Source: CAMCXT01 sp040403315
GTDB lineage: Bacteria > Bacteroidota > Bacteroidia > M30B66
Assembly (NCBI GenBank): GCA_040403315.1
Contig: JBBAKX010000001.1
Span: 310,001 to 374,000, forward strand
Direction of reading: 5' to 3'
DNA length: 64,000 nucleotides
Shown piece by piece: positions 16,623-25,451 of the stretch. The notes beneath the pieces are model-generated. The model had not been told where the DNA came from and made no database searches. It saw only the letters and a program-made list of their open reading frames with translations. The stretch's first letter is position 1. Each line of letters opens with the position of its first letter. Made by a program: the position numbers and the translations under genes.

Positions 16623-17813
16623 ATGTACGGAGAATTTCAAAAATTTTTGCAAGATGAACTTTCAGCCATTGATGAGGCTGGGCTCTTCAAAAGAGAGAGA
16701 ATTATTATCAATCCTCAAGGCGCCGATATTCAAGTAAGCGGCGGACATGAAGTAACTAATTTTTGTGCAAACAATTACCTTGGATTGTCGTCGCATCCTG
16801 CTGTGATAGATGCGGCTCACAAAGCACTTGAGACGCATGGTTTCGGAATGAGCAGTGTTCGATTCATTTGTGGAACGCAAGACATCCACAAGGAATTGGA
16901 GAAGAAACTGTCAGTATTTTTAGGCACCGAAGACACGATTCTTTATGCTGCTGCATTTGATGCCAATGGTGGATTATTTGAGCCTCTTTTCGGAGCGGAA
17001 GATGCAATCATATCGGATTCTCTCAACCATGCTTCAATTATTGATGGAGTGCGCTTATGCAAGGCTGTTCGTTACCGTTATGAGAACAACAACATGGCCG
17101 ATCTTGAAGCAAAGTTGATCGAGTCGCAAGCCCAAAGATTTAGAATTATTGTTACAGATGGCGTTTTCTCAATGGACGGGTACATCGCGCAGCTGGATAA
17201 AATCGCAGAGCTGGCAGAAAAATACAATGCATTAATCATGGTTGATGATTGTCATTCAACAGGATTTCTTGGTAAAACAGGTCGAGGAACAGCAGAACAT
17301 TGCGGCGTGGTAGGTAAAATCGACATCATCACAGGAACGTTAGGAAAGGCTCTTGGTGGCGCCATGGGCGGATTTACTTCTGGGAAAAAAGAAATTATCG
17401 ATATGCTTCGTCAGCGTTCTAGACCTTACTTGTTTTCAAATTCATTGGCGCCTTCGATTGTTGGAGCAGGCATTGCGGTGTTAGACTTGTTGAATTCGAC
17501 CACTGAACTCCGCGATAAATTGATGGAAAACACGGCTTATTTCAGAGCAAAAATGAAAGAAGCGGGATTTGATATCAAAGAAGGAATTCATCCAATTTGT
17601 CCGGTTATGCTTTATGATGCCCGGTTGAGTCAGGTGTTTTCGGAGAAACTACTAGAAGAAGGCATTTATGTGATTGGGTTCTATTATCCAGTGGTGCCGA
17701 AAGGCCAAGCAAGGATTCGCGTTCAGATTTCTGCCGGGCACGAAAGGCATCATCTCGACAAGGCCATATCAGCATTTATTAAAGTGGGCAAGGAGCTCGG
17801 TGTAATTTCGTAA
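16623..17813 (+). CDS. kbl: Glycine C-acetyltransferase (2-amino-3-ketobutyrate CoA ligase)
   Basis: A PLP enzyme that splits 2-amino-3-oxobutyrate with CoA into glycine and acetyl-CoA in threonine degradation. At 396 residues it matches E. coli Kbl. Motifs are NFCANNYLGLSSHP, GFGMSSVRFICGTQDIHKELE (residues about 75-95), SDSLNHASIIDGVRL, VDDCHSTGFLGKTGRG and the PLP lysine in GTLGKALGGAMGG. These, with VRFICGTQ, favour Kbl over BioF or serine palmitoyltransferase. Threonine dehydrogenase (tdh) is not adjacent. The gene has its own candidate promoter. The following beta-barrel gene starts 19 bases after the stop and may be co-transcribed. Confidence 0.94.
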   Translation: MYGEFQKFLQDELSAIDEAGLFKRERIIINPQGADIQVSGGHEVTNFCANNYLGLSSHPAVIDAAHKALETHGFGMSSVRFICGTQDIHKELEKKLSVFLGTEDTILYAAAFDANGGLFEPLFGAEDAIISDSLNHASIIDGVRLCKAVRYRYENNNMADLEAKLIESQAQRFRIIVTDGVFSMDGYIAQLDKIAELAEKYNALIMVDDCHSTGFLGKTGRGTAEHCGVVGKIDIITGTLGKALGGAMGGFTSGKKEIIDMLRQRSRPYLFSNSLAPSIVGAGIAVLDLLNSTTELRDKLMENTAYFRAKMKEAGFDIKEGIHPICPVMLYDARLSQVFSEKLLEEGIYVIGFYYPVVPKGQARIRVQISAGHERHHLDKAISAFIKVGKELGVIS

Positions 17814-17832
17814 CAACATCCAATAAAAGTAT

Positions 17833-18561
17833 ATGAAAGCGAAACTTTTGATTTTGTCTTTGACGCTTGCTTTAAATAGCATAGCTCAAGTAGGAGAAGA
17901 AAAAACAGAATACAAGAAAAGCTATATGGCATCGGCATCAGAGTTCATTCTCTCGATGGGAAACCTAGGAAATACTAAGATTTATGCTCCAGAATCAATC
18001 GGCGGATTTCCAATATCAGGTAAAAAAGCATCTCCTGTTCCTCGGTTTTCAGCATTTTTCCATTTCACTCAACAATTGCACTATAATTTTTCGAGTGGAT
18101 TCGGAATTTATACAGGATTGGGCATGAGAAATATTGGGATGATTAACAACCTAAACGATACAATTCGGGTCAAACATCGCGCCTATGGGCTTTCGGTGCC
18201 TTTGGCCTTCAAAATTGGAAATATGGGAAAGAAATCCTATTTCGCTTTAGGCGCAGAAGCAGAATATATGTTTCACTTTAAGCAAAAGATTTTTGTTGGA
18301 GAGGGTAGGGGAGTCAAGCAAAATAAAACATCCGAATGGTTTTCCAATCGTGTAAATGGCTTTAATCCAAGTGTTTTTGTAGAGATGAATTTTGGCCGAG
18401 GAAGCTACATCCGAGTGAAGTATTATCTGATGGATTTTTTGAATGCCAATGCTAGACAAGGTATCAATGTGAGTGGACAAGACCTGAGTTTTACTTCCGA
18501 TAGTAGCCAGCTTTTTGCCGTTTCATTTGGCAAGGTGGTAAGCAAAAAGAAAAAGCAATAA
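17833..18561 (+). CDS. Outer-membrane beta-barrel protein, unknown function
   Basis: A 242-residue exported protein. The first 19 residues (MKAKLLILSLTLALNSIAQ) form a signal peptide cut after Ala-Gln, as in many Flavobacteriales. The rest alternates polar and hydrophobic/aromatic residues in strands: FSSGFGIYTGLGMRNIGMI, RAYGLSVPLAFKIG, YFALGAEAEYMFHF, SYIRVKYYLMDFLN. The pattern fits an eight- to ten-stranded barrel of the outer membrane beta-barrel (OMP_b-brl/PorT-like) type. The last strand ends SQLFAVSFGKVV, followed by a basic tail. It is probably in one transcript with kbl and is followed by a strong terminator. No function can be assigned. Confidence 0.75.
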   Translation: MKAKLLILSLTLALNSIAQVGEEKTEYKKSYMASASEFILSMGNLGNTKIYAPESIGGFPISGKKASPVPRFSAFFHFTQQLHYNFSSGFGIYTGLGMRNIGMINNLNDTIRVKHRAYGLSVPLAFKIGNMGKKSYFALGAEAEYMFHFKQKIFVGEGRGVKQNKTSEWFSNRVNGFNPSVFVEMNFGRGSYIRVKYYLMDFLNANARQGINVSGQDLSFTSDSSQLFAVSFGKVVSKKKKQ

Positions 18562-18581
18562 TTCCTTTATGCAAGCAATAG

Positions 18582-18616
18582 AAAACCCTGAGGACATATG
18601 TTTCTCAGGGTTTTTT
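18582..18616 (+). terminator. Rho-independent terminator after the beta-barrel gene
   Basis: AAAACCCTGAG (18582-18592) and CTCAGGGTTTT (18604-18614) form an 11-bp stem with an 11-base loop, followed by T residues. It lies 21 bases after the stop. Confidence 0.88.
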
Positions 18617-18763
18617 GTTTTGAAGTTTGGAGATGTCATTAAATGCGCATTCAAGACTCTTTTGGAAGTCAAGACTGAGCAGATATTATCTCAATGAAGT
18701 CAGGCGACTTCATTTACTCATATCCACAAGACTCCTCCGGTAATCTTGTAGGAGTGGAGAACA

Positions 18764-18802
18764 AATAAAAAACCCTGCAGAAGGCTAACTTTTGCAGGGT
18801 TT
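18764..18802 (-). terminator. Rho-independent terminator after the lysyl oxidase gene
   Basis: On the minus strand: AAACCCTGCA, a 13-base loop, TGCAGGGTTT, then a T-rich tract. It lies 20 bases beyond the stop of the lysyl oxidase gene. The DNA between this and the facing terminator (18617-18763) holds only short inverted repeats such as tgaagtc/gacttca. Confidence 0.85.
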
Positions 18803-18821
18803 AGAAATCAAGTTCTTTATT

Positions 18822-21209
18822 TTAGTTGTTGATTACCAGTTTCTTTGTGATTAATCCCTTTTCAGTTACAAGGTTTACCATGTAAATTCCACTGGCGAGA
18901 TCGTTGGTAGGGAAGGTGATCCGCTCCTTATCAACTTGTTGAAGTGTTTTAGTGAAAAGAACTTGACCTTGGGCGTTCATTAAACTTACTGTAGCATCAA
19001 GTGTTTCGAATAAGTTGAGCTCAATATTTACTTCGGTTGTTGCTGGATTTGGGATCAATGCAAAATAATTTTGCTTGTCGTAATTCATCAAGCCTGTAAC
19101 ATCATATTCCCAGCATTGGCCTCCAATTACAGTCGTAGTTGTCGTCATCATAGCACTTACTACATCAACAATTCTATCGATGCAAATCGTGTCGTTAGAC
19201 AATTCATAATAATGCACGCGCAAAATTGTTGTTGGTTCGTAGTATTTACGAATCATAGAATCTTGGTATGAAATGCCGATTACTTTGTTACCGCCAAGTA
19301 CGAATTCCGGCTGAATAGGATATTCTACAGGATCTGCCAAATTCTCAACATCCCAGATATAAACACCGCTCAACTCGAATTCGTAAGCAGTAACGCGTGT
19401 TGAAGGATTAGTGATTCCGATATCTACAAATTTCTCACTAAAATCCACGTTCATAATTTCGAGAGTAACCGTATCTGCTGGGTTTAATGATCCACCAGGG
19501 AAATTACAATGATCGTGTGGCGCATTGCCCGTGTGAGCGTGCGTTGAACCGAAGTTCACACAGCTCGAAATCAACGCAGCATCATAAACGCTGATTCGAT
19601 TGTCTTGGTTAATGTCGTTGCAAGCAGCAGCCAAAATATCGTTACCAAGGATTTCATCTACGTAAGTATGAGAATCGTTCAAGTCTTGATAACCATTCAC
19701 ATTTAAATCGCCCATGATACGTGTTCCTGCACAGTTTCCTTCACAATCTAGTTGAGCAGAACCAAAAACTTGACCTGAGCAATCGGTGTAAGGATCGCAT
19801 TCGTCGAGTACTTCGATGGTGCGGTTTCCAAGTGAATCGCGGCCTAAATAAACGCAAACTTGCGCCCAATTGTTGGTATGAGAAAGTTCGATTCTTCCCA
19901 GTGCATCAGGAGAGTTATCCCAATTTACGCGCACCACCATGGTGTAACGACCAGTGTCAATTTCTGTAATGTCCATCCATTGGCAATCCAATCCAGCACC
20001 ATAAATATCTCCGCATTGGCGAGTAATTCCCATGTTGGCGCAACCGTATTGAGCGGTACCGCCATCTCCACATTCAAGATCTAGAACACAGAAACCGTTT
20101 TTAAAACCTACAGGAATAGCTTGACCTTGCTGATCGTACATTAGGTATTCTGCGTATCCTTCATAATGCCAATGTCCGTGGCAATTTCCCCAAGAAAACT
20201 GTGTAGGCTGAGCGGTAGGTGAACCGATATAATAATCGGCAGTTCCAATGTTTTTGATGTGTGTGGTGAAACGAATAATGTCGCGCGTTCCAAACCCTGT
20301 TAAGCAGCCTTCAACAACTTGGCAATTGGTTGAATTGATAGTTGCTAAATAGATTGATGTTTTAATGGTGTTTTCAAGAACAATAAGGTCTGGACGGCCA
20401 TCAGGACAAAGTGGGTTTCCTTCGTAGTAACAAACATCATCGACAGTTGCGATAGGATTGAAATTACAAGCAGTTAGATCCATACAACCCGAAACAGGAC
20501 CATTGTAGCTAAGCGACCAGTTAATCTCTCCCGTGCAGCTCTGAGCAGCGTCACCAATACGGATGTAATATGAAACACCGGCTTCCATCAGTGCATTTAC
20601 GCGAGCTTGTTGCCCGCATCCACCACTGTTGTCGTCGTAATAAATTGTTCCTTCATTAGAATTGGTAACAAGCAAACCAGCACAGTGGTCGTAAACCCAG
20701 AGTTTTGTATCGCAAGTATTGTTTCCACAAGTGGAGATGAAGTACATCCCCGTAGAATCGGGAGTGAATTCGTACCAAGTGTTTCGTGCAGGAGCAGTGA
20801 ATTGTCCTGGAATAGCAGTTAGTGCAGAGTTGCAATCTTGACCTGGAGGGCAATTAAACTGCACCGTTTGGCCTGTTCCGTAATTTCCACCAGTAGCAAC
20901 TGTATCGCCATTAAGCACAATGTAAAAAGATCCATTTCCATACTGGCAGCATATACCGTCGCCAGCTGAGTCGTTGATTTGAAATGTGAGGCAGTTTTGA
21001 GGAGCCACACAAAGCGATGTCCCAGAAGATGTCCCTGATGCCAATTGTGTGCTTCCTGAAGACAATGTCCAAGAAATTTCTTGAGGATATTGGTCTGGAT
21101 TGATGATTACCTGAACAGGAAGTTCTCCTGCGGGACACTGTGCAGAAACCAAATATGGCATTGAAAAGCCTAGTAAAATCAGACAAATCTTAAGTAGAGA
21201 TGTTTTCAA
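18822..21209 (-). CDS. Secreted modular lysyl oxidase-like protein with dockerin-like and T9SS type-A C-terminal domains
   Basis: A 795-residue exported protein. Layout: signal peptide to about residue 24; two beta-sandwich regions (25-120 and 127-236, the second resembling a pre-peptidase C-terminal domain); a Cys-rich GCMDLTACNFNPIA linker (241-262); a lysyl oxidase domain (about 270-455); a dockerin-like Ca-binding pair, GDLNVNGYQDLNDS and NDINQDNRISVYDAA (500-546); a beta domain; and a T9SS type-A sorting domain (about 720-795, from FALIPNPATTEV to TKKLVINN). The LOX domain keeps the copper histidines H344, H346 and H348 in NCHGHWHYEGYAEY. It also keeps the two residues that make the quinone cofactor in animals: K370 in GFKNGFCVLD and Y422 in DCQWMDITEIDTGRY. 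So an active copper amine oxidase is likely. Substrate unknown. It is a single transcription unit. Confidence 0.88.
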   Translation of the reverse strand: MKTSLLKICLILLGFSMPYLVSAQCPAGELPVQVIINPDQYPQEISWTLSSGSTQLASGTSSGTSLCVAPQNCLTFQINDSAGDGICCQYGNGSFYIVLNGDTVATGGNYGTGQTVQFNCPPGQDCNSALTAIPGQFTAPARNTWYEFTPDSTGMYFISTCGNNTCDTKLWVYDHCAGLLVTNSNEGTIYYDDNSGGCGQQARVNALMEAGVSYYIRIGDAAQSCTGEINWSLSYNGPVSGCMDLTACNFNPIATVDDVCYYEGNPLCPDGRPDLIVLENTIKTSIYLATINSTNCQVVEGCLTGFGTRDIIRFTTHIKNIGTADYYIGSPTAQPTQFSWGNCHGHWHYEGYAEYLMYDQQGQAIPVGFKNGFCVLDLECGDGGTAQYGCANMGITRQCGDIYGAGLDCQWMDITEIDTGRYTMVVRVNWDNSPDALGRIELSHTNNWAQVCVYLGRDSLGNRTIEVLDECDPYTDCSGQVFGSAQLDCEGNCAGTRIMGDLNVNGYQDLNDSHTYVDEILGNDILAAACNDINQDNRISVYDAALISSCVNFGSTHAHTGNAPHDHCNFPGGSLNPADTVTLEIMNVDFSEKFVDIGITNPSTRVTAYEFELSGVYIWDVENLADPVEYPIQPEFVLGGNKVIGISYQDSMIRKYYEPTTILRVHYYELSNDTICIDRIVDVVSAMMTTTTTVIGGQCWEYDVTGLMNYDKQNYFALIPNPATTEVNIELNLFETLDATVSLMNAQGQVLFTKTLQQVDKERITFPTNDLASGIYMVNLVTEKGLITKKLVINN

Positions 21210-21255
21210 ACGATTGATAATTAAATTTAAAATGGAAATTCACGAAGGTGAAAAT

Positions 21256-21263
21256 CAAAGCTA
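21256..21263 (-). promoter_or_regulatory. Candidate -7 element of the lysyl oxidase gene
   Basis: On the minus strand TAGCTTTG matches TAnnTTTG, 46 bases before the ATG. No -33 TTTG is obvious. Confidence 0.4.
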
Positions 21264-21368
21264 CGGAAATTTATTTAACCACGTAACCCCGGAATTAAGT
21301 CTGGGGCTGAATGGATATAAGCCCGCGGCTGCTTGACACAAGACCAAATGCAGCGTGATGACTTTTAG

Positions 21369-22346
21369 TTAAAAGCCCGCTAAAACCGGTTTGTTGTCAA
21401 GAATTAACTCGATTTCCTTGTTTAATTCTGGAGTGATGAGGTGAATTTTTTCTAGCGATTGGATGTTGTCGAGTAGATGGTTTTTCTTCGACGCACCCAA
21501 AATTACCGTACTCACATGTGGGTTTTTCAAGCACCAAGCAATCGCCAATTGAGGCAAAGTGATGCCAGTGTCTTTGGCTAGTTTTTCCAGTTTTCGTGTT
21601 TTGTCAAGGTTCGATTCGGTGAGTACTTTTTCTTTAAGCCATTCGAGTCCATCGATGCCAAGGCGCGTATCTGTCGGGAAGCCGTCGTTGTATTTTCCCG
21701 ACAAAGTGCCCGAAGCCAATGGCGACCAAATGGTTGATCCATAGCCAAGTTCATCGAATACGCGCTTGTACTCAAGCTCGAAGCGATAGCGGTGCAGCAT
21801 ATTGTACTGCGGTTGTTCCATCGTTGGCGGAATGAGGTGCTCGCGGCGTGCAATAGCAAATGCCTCGGTAATTTCTTGAGCGCTCCACTCAGAAGTTCCC
21901 CAATACAAGATTTTTCCCTGACGAATCAGATCATTCATTGCCCAAACGGTTTCTTCGATTGGGGTTTCTGGATCTGGACGATGACAAAACAAAAGATCTA
22001 AATAATCCAACTGGAAACGCTTCAAAGCGGCCTCACAGCCTTCCATGATGTGTTTTCTTGACAATCCAGTTTGATTGGGTTTGTCGCCTCCCCAGAAAAG
22101 TTTACTCGAAACCACATAAGTTTGCCGGTTCCATTGCACTTTTTTGAGGATGTTGCCCATCACAATTTCGCTTTTTCCACGTGCGTAGATTTCGGCATTG
22201 TCGAAAAAATTGATCCCACTGTCGTATGCAGTGATCATGAGTTCTTCGGCGACATCGTCGGAAATTTGTTTTCCGAACGTAAGCCAAGAACCAAGTGAAA
22301 GGGCAGAAACTTTAAGGCCAGAACGGCCCAAACGACGATATTCCAT
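21369..22346 (-). CDS. Aldo/keto reductase, Kv-beta/YghZ-like
   Basis: A 325-residue NADPH-dependent aldo/keto reductase. The catalytic tetrad is visible: Asp in FFDNAEIYARG, Tyr in the same motif, Lys in VVSSKLFWGG and His in LLFCHRPDP. Late motifs AIAWCLKNPHVSTVILGASKKNHLLDNI mark the NADPH-binding end. MEYRRLGRSGLKVSALSLGSW and the FWGGDKPNQTGLSRKHI segment resemble the AKR6 subfamily (voltage-gated K+ channel beta subunits and YghZ). It stands alone between the divergent lysyl oxidase region and korA. Physiological substrate unknown; methylglyoxal or other aldehydes are typical for relatives. Confidence 0.92.
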   Translation of the reverse strand: MEYRRLGRSGLKVSALSLGSWLTFGKQISDDVAEELMITAYDSGINFFDNAEIYARGKSEIVMGNILKKVQWNRQTYVVSSKLFWGGDKPNQTGLSRKHIMEGCEAALKRFQLDYLDLLFCHRPDPETPIEETVWAMNDLIRQGKILYWGTSEWSAQEITEAFAIARREHLIPPTMEQPQYNMLHRYRFELEYKRVFDELGYGSTIWSPLASGTLSGKYNDGFPTDTRLGIDGLEWLKEKVLTESNLDKTRKLEKLAKDTGITLPQLAIAWCLKNPHVSTVILGASKKNHLLDNIQSLEKIHLITPELNKEIELILDNKPVLAGF

Positions 22347-22522
22347 AGGGTAGGAGAGTGCTAAAATTGGACATTGAAAAGTAGTTTAAAAATCTTCTGA
22401 AGAAACGAGAAATGGAGGGCACCGTTTTAACGGTGCTGATTATTGTAAAGACAAGTTCACATCAAGAGGCTATACATACACAATGATTTGGCAGAAATCT
22501 ATGGTCAGGCAAATTTTCTCTT

Positions 22523-22530
22523 TACCTTTG
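22523..22530 (+). promoter_or_regulatory. Candidate -7 element of korAB
   Basis: TACCTTTG matches TAnnTTTG and lies 36 bases before the ATG at 22566. It falls inside the longer open frame that begins at 22488, which argues for the downstream start. Confidence 0.45.
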
Positions 22531-22565
22531 TCCAACTTTTTACAGCGTTTGCTGTTCTTTTCACA

Positions 22566-24407
22566 ATGGAAAACACAACCCTCCACGCCACGGAAGCCAC
22601 GATACTGTTCGCAGGTGATTCCGGCGACGGGATTCAACTCGCTGGTGATCAGTTCACCAATACAACGGCCCTCCACGGAAACGACCTCAGTACATTTCCA
22701 AACTTCCCTGCTGAAATTCGCGCTCCACAAGGAACACTAGCAGGTGTATCTGGATTTCAGATAAAATTTGGCAGTACAGAAGTTTACACACCAGGCGATC
22801 ACTGTGATATGCTAGTCGTGATGAATGCCGCAGCATTAAAGGCTAATCTGAAACAACTAAAAGCAGGTGGTATTATTATCGCTAACACGGAAGGATTTGA
22901 CCCTAAAAACTTGCGGCTAGCCAAATTTGCTGACGGGGTAAATCCGATCGAAGACGGAAGTCTTGATGCGTTTAGATTGTTTAAAATAGATGTGACCAAA
23001 ATGACCAAAGCAACCCTCGAGGGTTCTGGTTTGGGCACCAAAGAAATAGACCGTACTAAAAACATGTTCGTATTGGGATTCATTTATTGGATCTACAACC
23101 GGTCGCTAGAAACTACGATCAAGTTCATTGAACAGAAGTTCGGAAAACGTCCAGAAATTGTTGATGCCAATGTGAAAACATTGAAGGCGGGTTATCACTA
23201 CGGAGAAACGAGTGAAACCTTCATGCAGCGAGTGGAAGTTAAAGCGGCACAAATTGCACCGGGAAAATACAGAAACATCAATGGAAATCCAGCCACCGCT
23301 TATGGCTTAATTGCCGCATCCCAAAAATCAGGATTGCCGCTTTACTTAGGTTCCTATCCAATAACACCTGCCTCCGACATCCTACACGAACTGTCACGAC
23401 ACAAGAATTTTGGTGTTAGAACATTTCAAGCGGAGGATGAAATAGCAGCGATTACTTCGGCAATAGGAGCAGCATTTGGAGGATCTCTTGCGATCACCAC
23501 TTCTTCTGGTCCTGGCATCGCGTTAAAAACAGAAGCCATTGGATTGGCTATCATGCTCGAATTGCCTTTGGTGATTATCAATGTTCAACGCGGAGGCCCA
23601 TCTACTGGCTTGCCTACAAAAACCGAACAAGCCGACTTGCTTCAAGCCGTTTATGGAAGAAACGGAGAAGCCCCATTGCCAGTAATTGCAGCGCAAAGTC
23701 CGGGAGATTGTTTCTATGCAGTGTATGAAGCTTGTCGCATAGCTGTTGAGCACAGCACGCCTGTATTTTTCCTCAGCGATGGATACCTTGCAAACGGAGC
23801 AGAACCTTGGCAATATCCGGTCTCTGCCGATTTAAAACCGATCAAAGCAGTGTTTGCAGAAGCATTGCCTGCAGGCGAGAAGTTTTTACCCTACAAACGC
23901 GATGAAAAATTGGCGCGTAAGTGGGCTGTTCCTGGTGTGAAAGGCTTAGAACACCGTATTGGTGGATTGGAAAAAGAGCACGAAACAGGGAACATCAGTT
24001 ATGATCCCGACAACCATGAATTTATGGTGAAGTTGCGTGCCGAAAAAGTGGAGCGCATCGCAGATTATATTCCTGATCAACAAATTGACCAAGGGCCATC
24101 GAAAGGCAAGCTGTTGGTAATTGGCTGGGGCTCAACCTACGGCGCCATTAAAACTGCGGTAAAGGCTGCGCTCATCGAAGGATATAGCGTTTCTCATGCC
24201 CATGTAAGGTATATGAATCCATTTCCAAAGAATCTTGGCGATTTGATGAAGGAATTCGACAATATATTGGTTCCGGAAATGAATAACGGTCAATTGGTTC
24301 GTATGCTCCGCGATAAATATCTCGTTCCTGCAGAAGGATTTAACAAGATTATGGGCATTCCGTTCACATCAACGGAGTTGCTCGAAAAAATTAAAACACT
24401 CGCTTAA
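22566..24407 (+). CDS. korA: 2-oxoacid (2-oxoglutarate-type):ferredoxin oxidoreductase, alpha subunit
   Basis: A 613-residue fused gamma-alpha subunit. It starts MENTTLHATEATILFAGDSGDGIQ; the GDSGDGI motif opens the gamma domain (residues 1-190). The alpha domain begins near residue 230 with NGNPATAYGLIAASQKSGLPLYLGSYPITPASDILHELS (residues about 239-277), the pyrimidine-binding part of the enzyme. It continues with EDEIAAITSAIGAAFGG and NVQRGGPSTGLPTKTEQADLLQA. With KorB it oxidises a 2-oxoacid with CoA to acyl-CoA, reducing ferredoxin. Many aerobic Bacteroidota carry this two-subunit form. An upstream ATG at 22488 would add a hydrophobic, unconserved 26-residue stretch and overlap the -7 element, so it is rejected. 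korB starts two bases after the stop. Confidence 0.93.
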   Translation: MENTTLHATEATILFAGDSGDGIQLAGDQFTNTTALHGNDLSTFPNFPAEIRAPQGTLAGVSGFQIKFGSTEVYTPGDHCDMLVVMNAAALKANLKQLKAGGIIIANTEGFDPKNLRLAKFADGVNPIEDGSLDAFRLFKIDVTKMTKATLEGSGLGTKEIDRTKNMFVLGFIYWIYNRSLETTIKFIEQKFGKRPEIVDANVKTLKAGYHYGETSETFMQRVEVKAAQIAPGKYRNINGNPATAYGLIAASQKSGLPLYLGSYPITPASDILHELSRHKNFGVRTFQAEDEIAAITSAIGAAFGGSLAITTSSGPGIALKTEAIGLAIMLELPLVIINVQRGGPSTGLPTKTEQADLLQAVYGRNGEAPLPVIAAQSPGDCFYAVYEACRIAVEHSTPVFFLSDGYLANGAEPWQYPVSADLKPIKAVFAEALPAGEKFLPYKRDEKLARKWAVPGVKGLEHRIGGLEKEHETGNISYDPDNHEFMVKLRAEKVERIADYIPDQQIDQGPSKGKLLVIGWGSTYGAIKTAVKAALIEGYSVSHAHVRYMNPFPKNLGDLMKEFDNILVPEMNNGQLVRMLRDKYLVPAEGFNKIMGIPFTSTELLEKIKTLA

Positions 24408-24409
24408 CC

Positions 24410-25444
24410 ATGAGCACTGTTGATAACGAAATTCCAGCATTTACATCAAAAGACCTAATAACGGATCAGGAAGTACGCTGGTGCCCTGGCTGCGGAGATT
24501 ATTCCATTTTAAAGCAAGTTCAAACCGTTATCCCAGAATTGGGACTTAAACGAGAAGAGATTGTTTTCATTTCGGGGATTGGATGCTCGTCACGCTTTCC
24601 ATATTATATGGAAACATATGGCATGCATTCGATTCATGGAAGAGCCACGGCGATTGCATCAGGCTTGAAAGTAACCCGTCCTGAATTAAGTGTTTGGATC
24701 ATTACCGGCGATGGCGATTCGCTTTCGATCGGAGGAAATCACTTCATACACTTGCTTCGTAGGAATATCGACGTGAATATCTTGCTGTTTAACAACGAGA
24801 TTTATGGCTTAACAAAGGGCCAGTATTCACCTACTTCAGAATTAGGAAAGGTTACAAAGTCGACGCCAATGGGCTCTGTTGATCATCCATTCAACCCTTT
24901 AGCGCTTGTTTTAGGTGCAGAAGGAACTTTTGTTGCCCGTTCGATGGACAGAGATCCAATCCAATTAAGAACAGTGCTAAAACGCGCAAATGCTCACAAA
25001 GGCGCATCTTTGGTTGAAATCTATCAAAACTGCAATGTCTTTAACGATGGCGCATTTGAAGTTTTCACTGAAAAATCAAGTAAAGCCGACGAAACACTGT
25101 TTGTTGAGCACGGTCAACCGTTGATTTTTGGAGCGCAAAAAGACAAAGGAATTCTCATTGATGGCTTCACGCCAAGAGTGGTATCGCTTAATGATGTTTC
25201 AGCGAACGATCTGTGGATTCATGACGAAACCGATCGCGTGAAAGCAGGAATCCTCACCCGTTTCTTCGATGATCAGAAAAACGGACCACATTTTCCCCGA
25301 CCTTTCGGGGTGTTTTATGTGGAAAACCGATTTACTTACGAAACTGCCCTTAACGATCAATTAACAGAAGCGATACAAGCAAAGGGTTCTGGCGATTTGG
25401 ACGCATTGTTACGCGGCACAAATACCTGGGAAGTGAAAGCCTAA
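24410..25444 (+). CDS. korB: 2-oxoacid:ferredoxin oxidoreductase, beta (TPP) subunit
   Basis: A 344-residue thiamine-pyrophosphate subunit. The Fe-S/TPP motif is RWCPGCGDYSIL, with further cluster-type cysteine GIGCSSRFP. The TPP signature GDGDSLSIGGNHFIHLLRRN and NILLFNNEIYGLTKGQYSPTS are complete. SVDHPFNPLALVLGAEGTFVARSMDRD and YQNCNVFNDGAFE follow. The set is typical of the KorB group rather than pyruvate-specific PorB. Together with korA (2-base gap) it forms the catalytic enzyme of an alternative route at the 2-oxoglutarate step of the TCA cycle. The gene ends seven bases from the stop of the facing gldH. Confidence 0.94.
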   Translation: MSTVDNEIPAFTSKDLITDQEVRWCPGCGDYSILKQVQTVIPELGLKREEIVFISGIGCSSRFPYYMETYGMHSIHGRATAIASGLKVTRPELSVWIITGDGDSLSIGGNHFIHLLRRNIDVNILLFNNEIYGLTKGQYSPTSELGKVTKSTPMGSVDHPFNPLALVLGAEGTFVARSMDRDPIQLRTVLKRANAHKGASLVEIYQNCNVFNDGAFEVFTEKSSKADETLFVEHGQPLIFGAQKDKGILIDGFTPRVVSLNDVSANDLWIHDETDRVKAGILTRFFDDQKNGPHFPRPFGVFYVENRFTYETALNDQLTEAIQAKGSGDLDALLRGTNTWEVKA

Positions 25445-25451
25445 GGCACCG

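Noticed and set aside
22488..22565. N-terminal extension of korA
   Set aside because: Hydrophobic, unconserved, and it covers a -7 promoter element; the family starts near MENTTLH.
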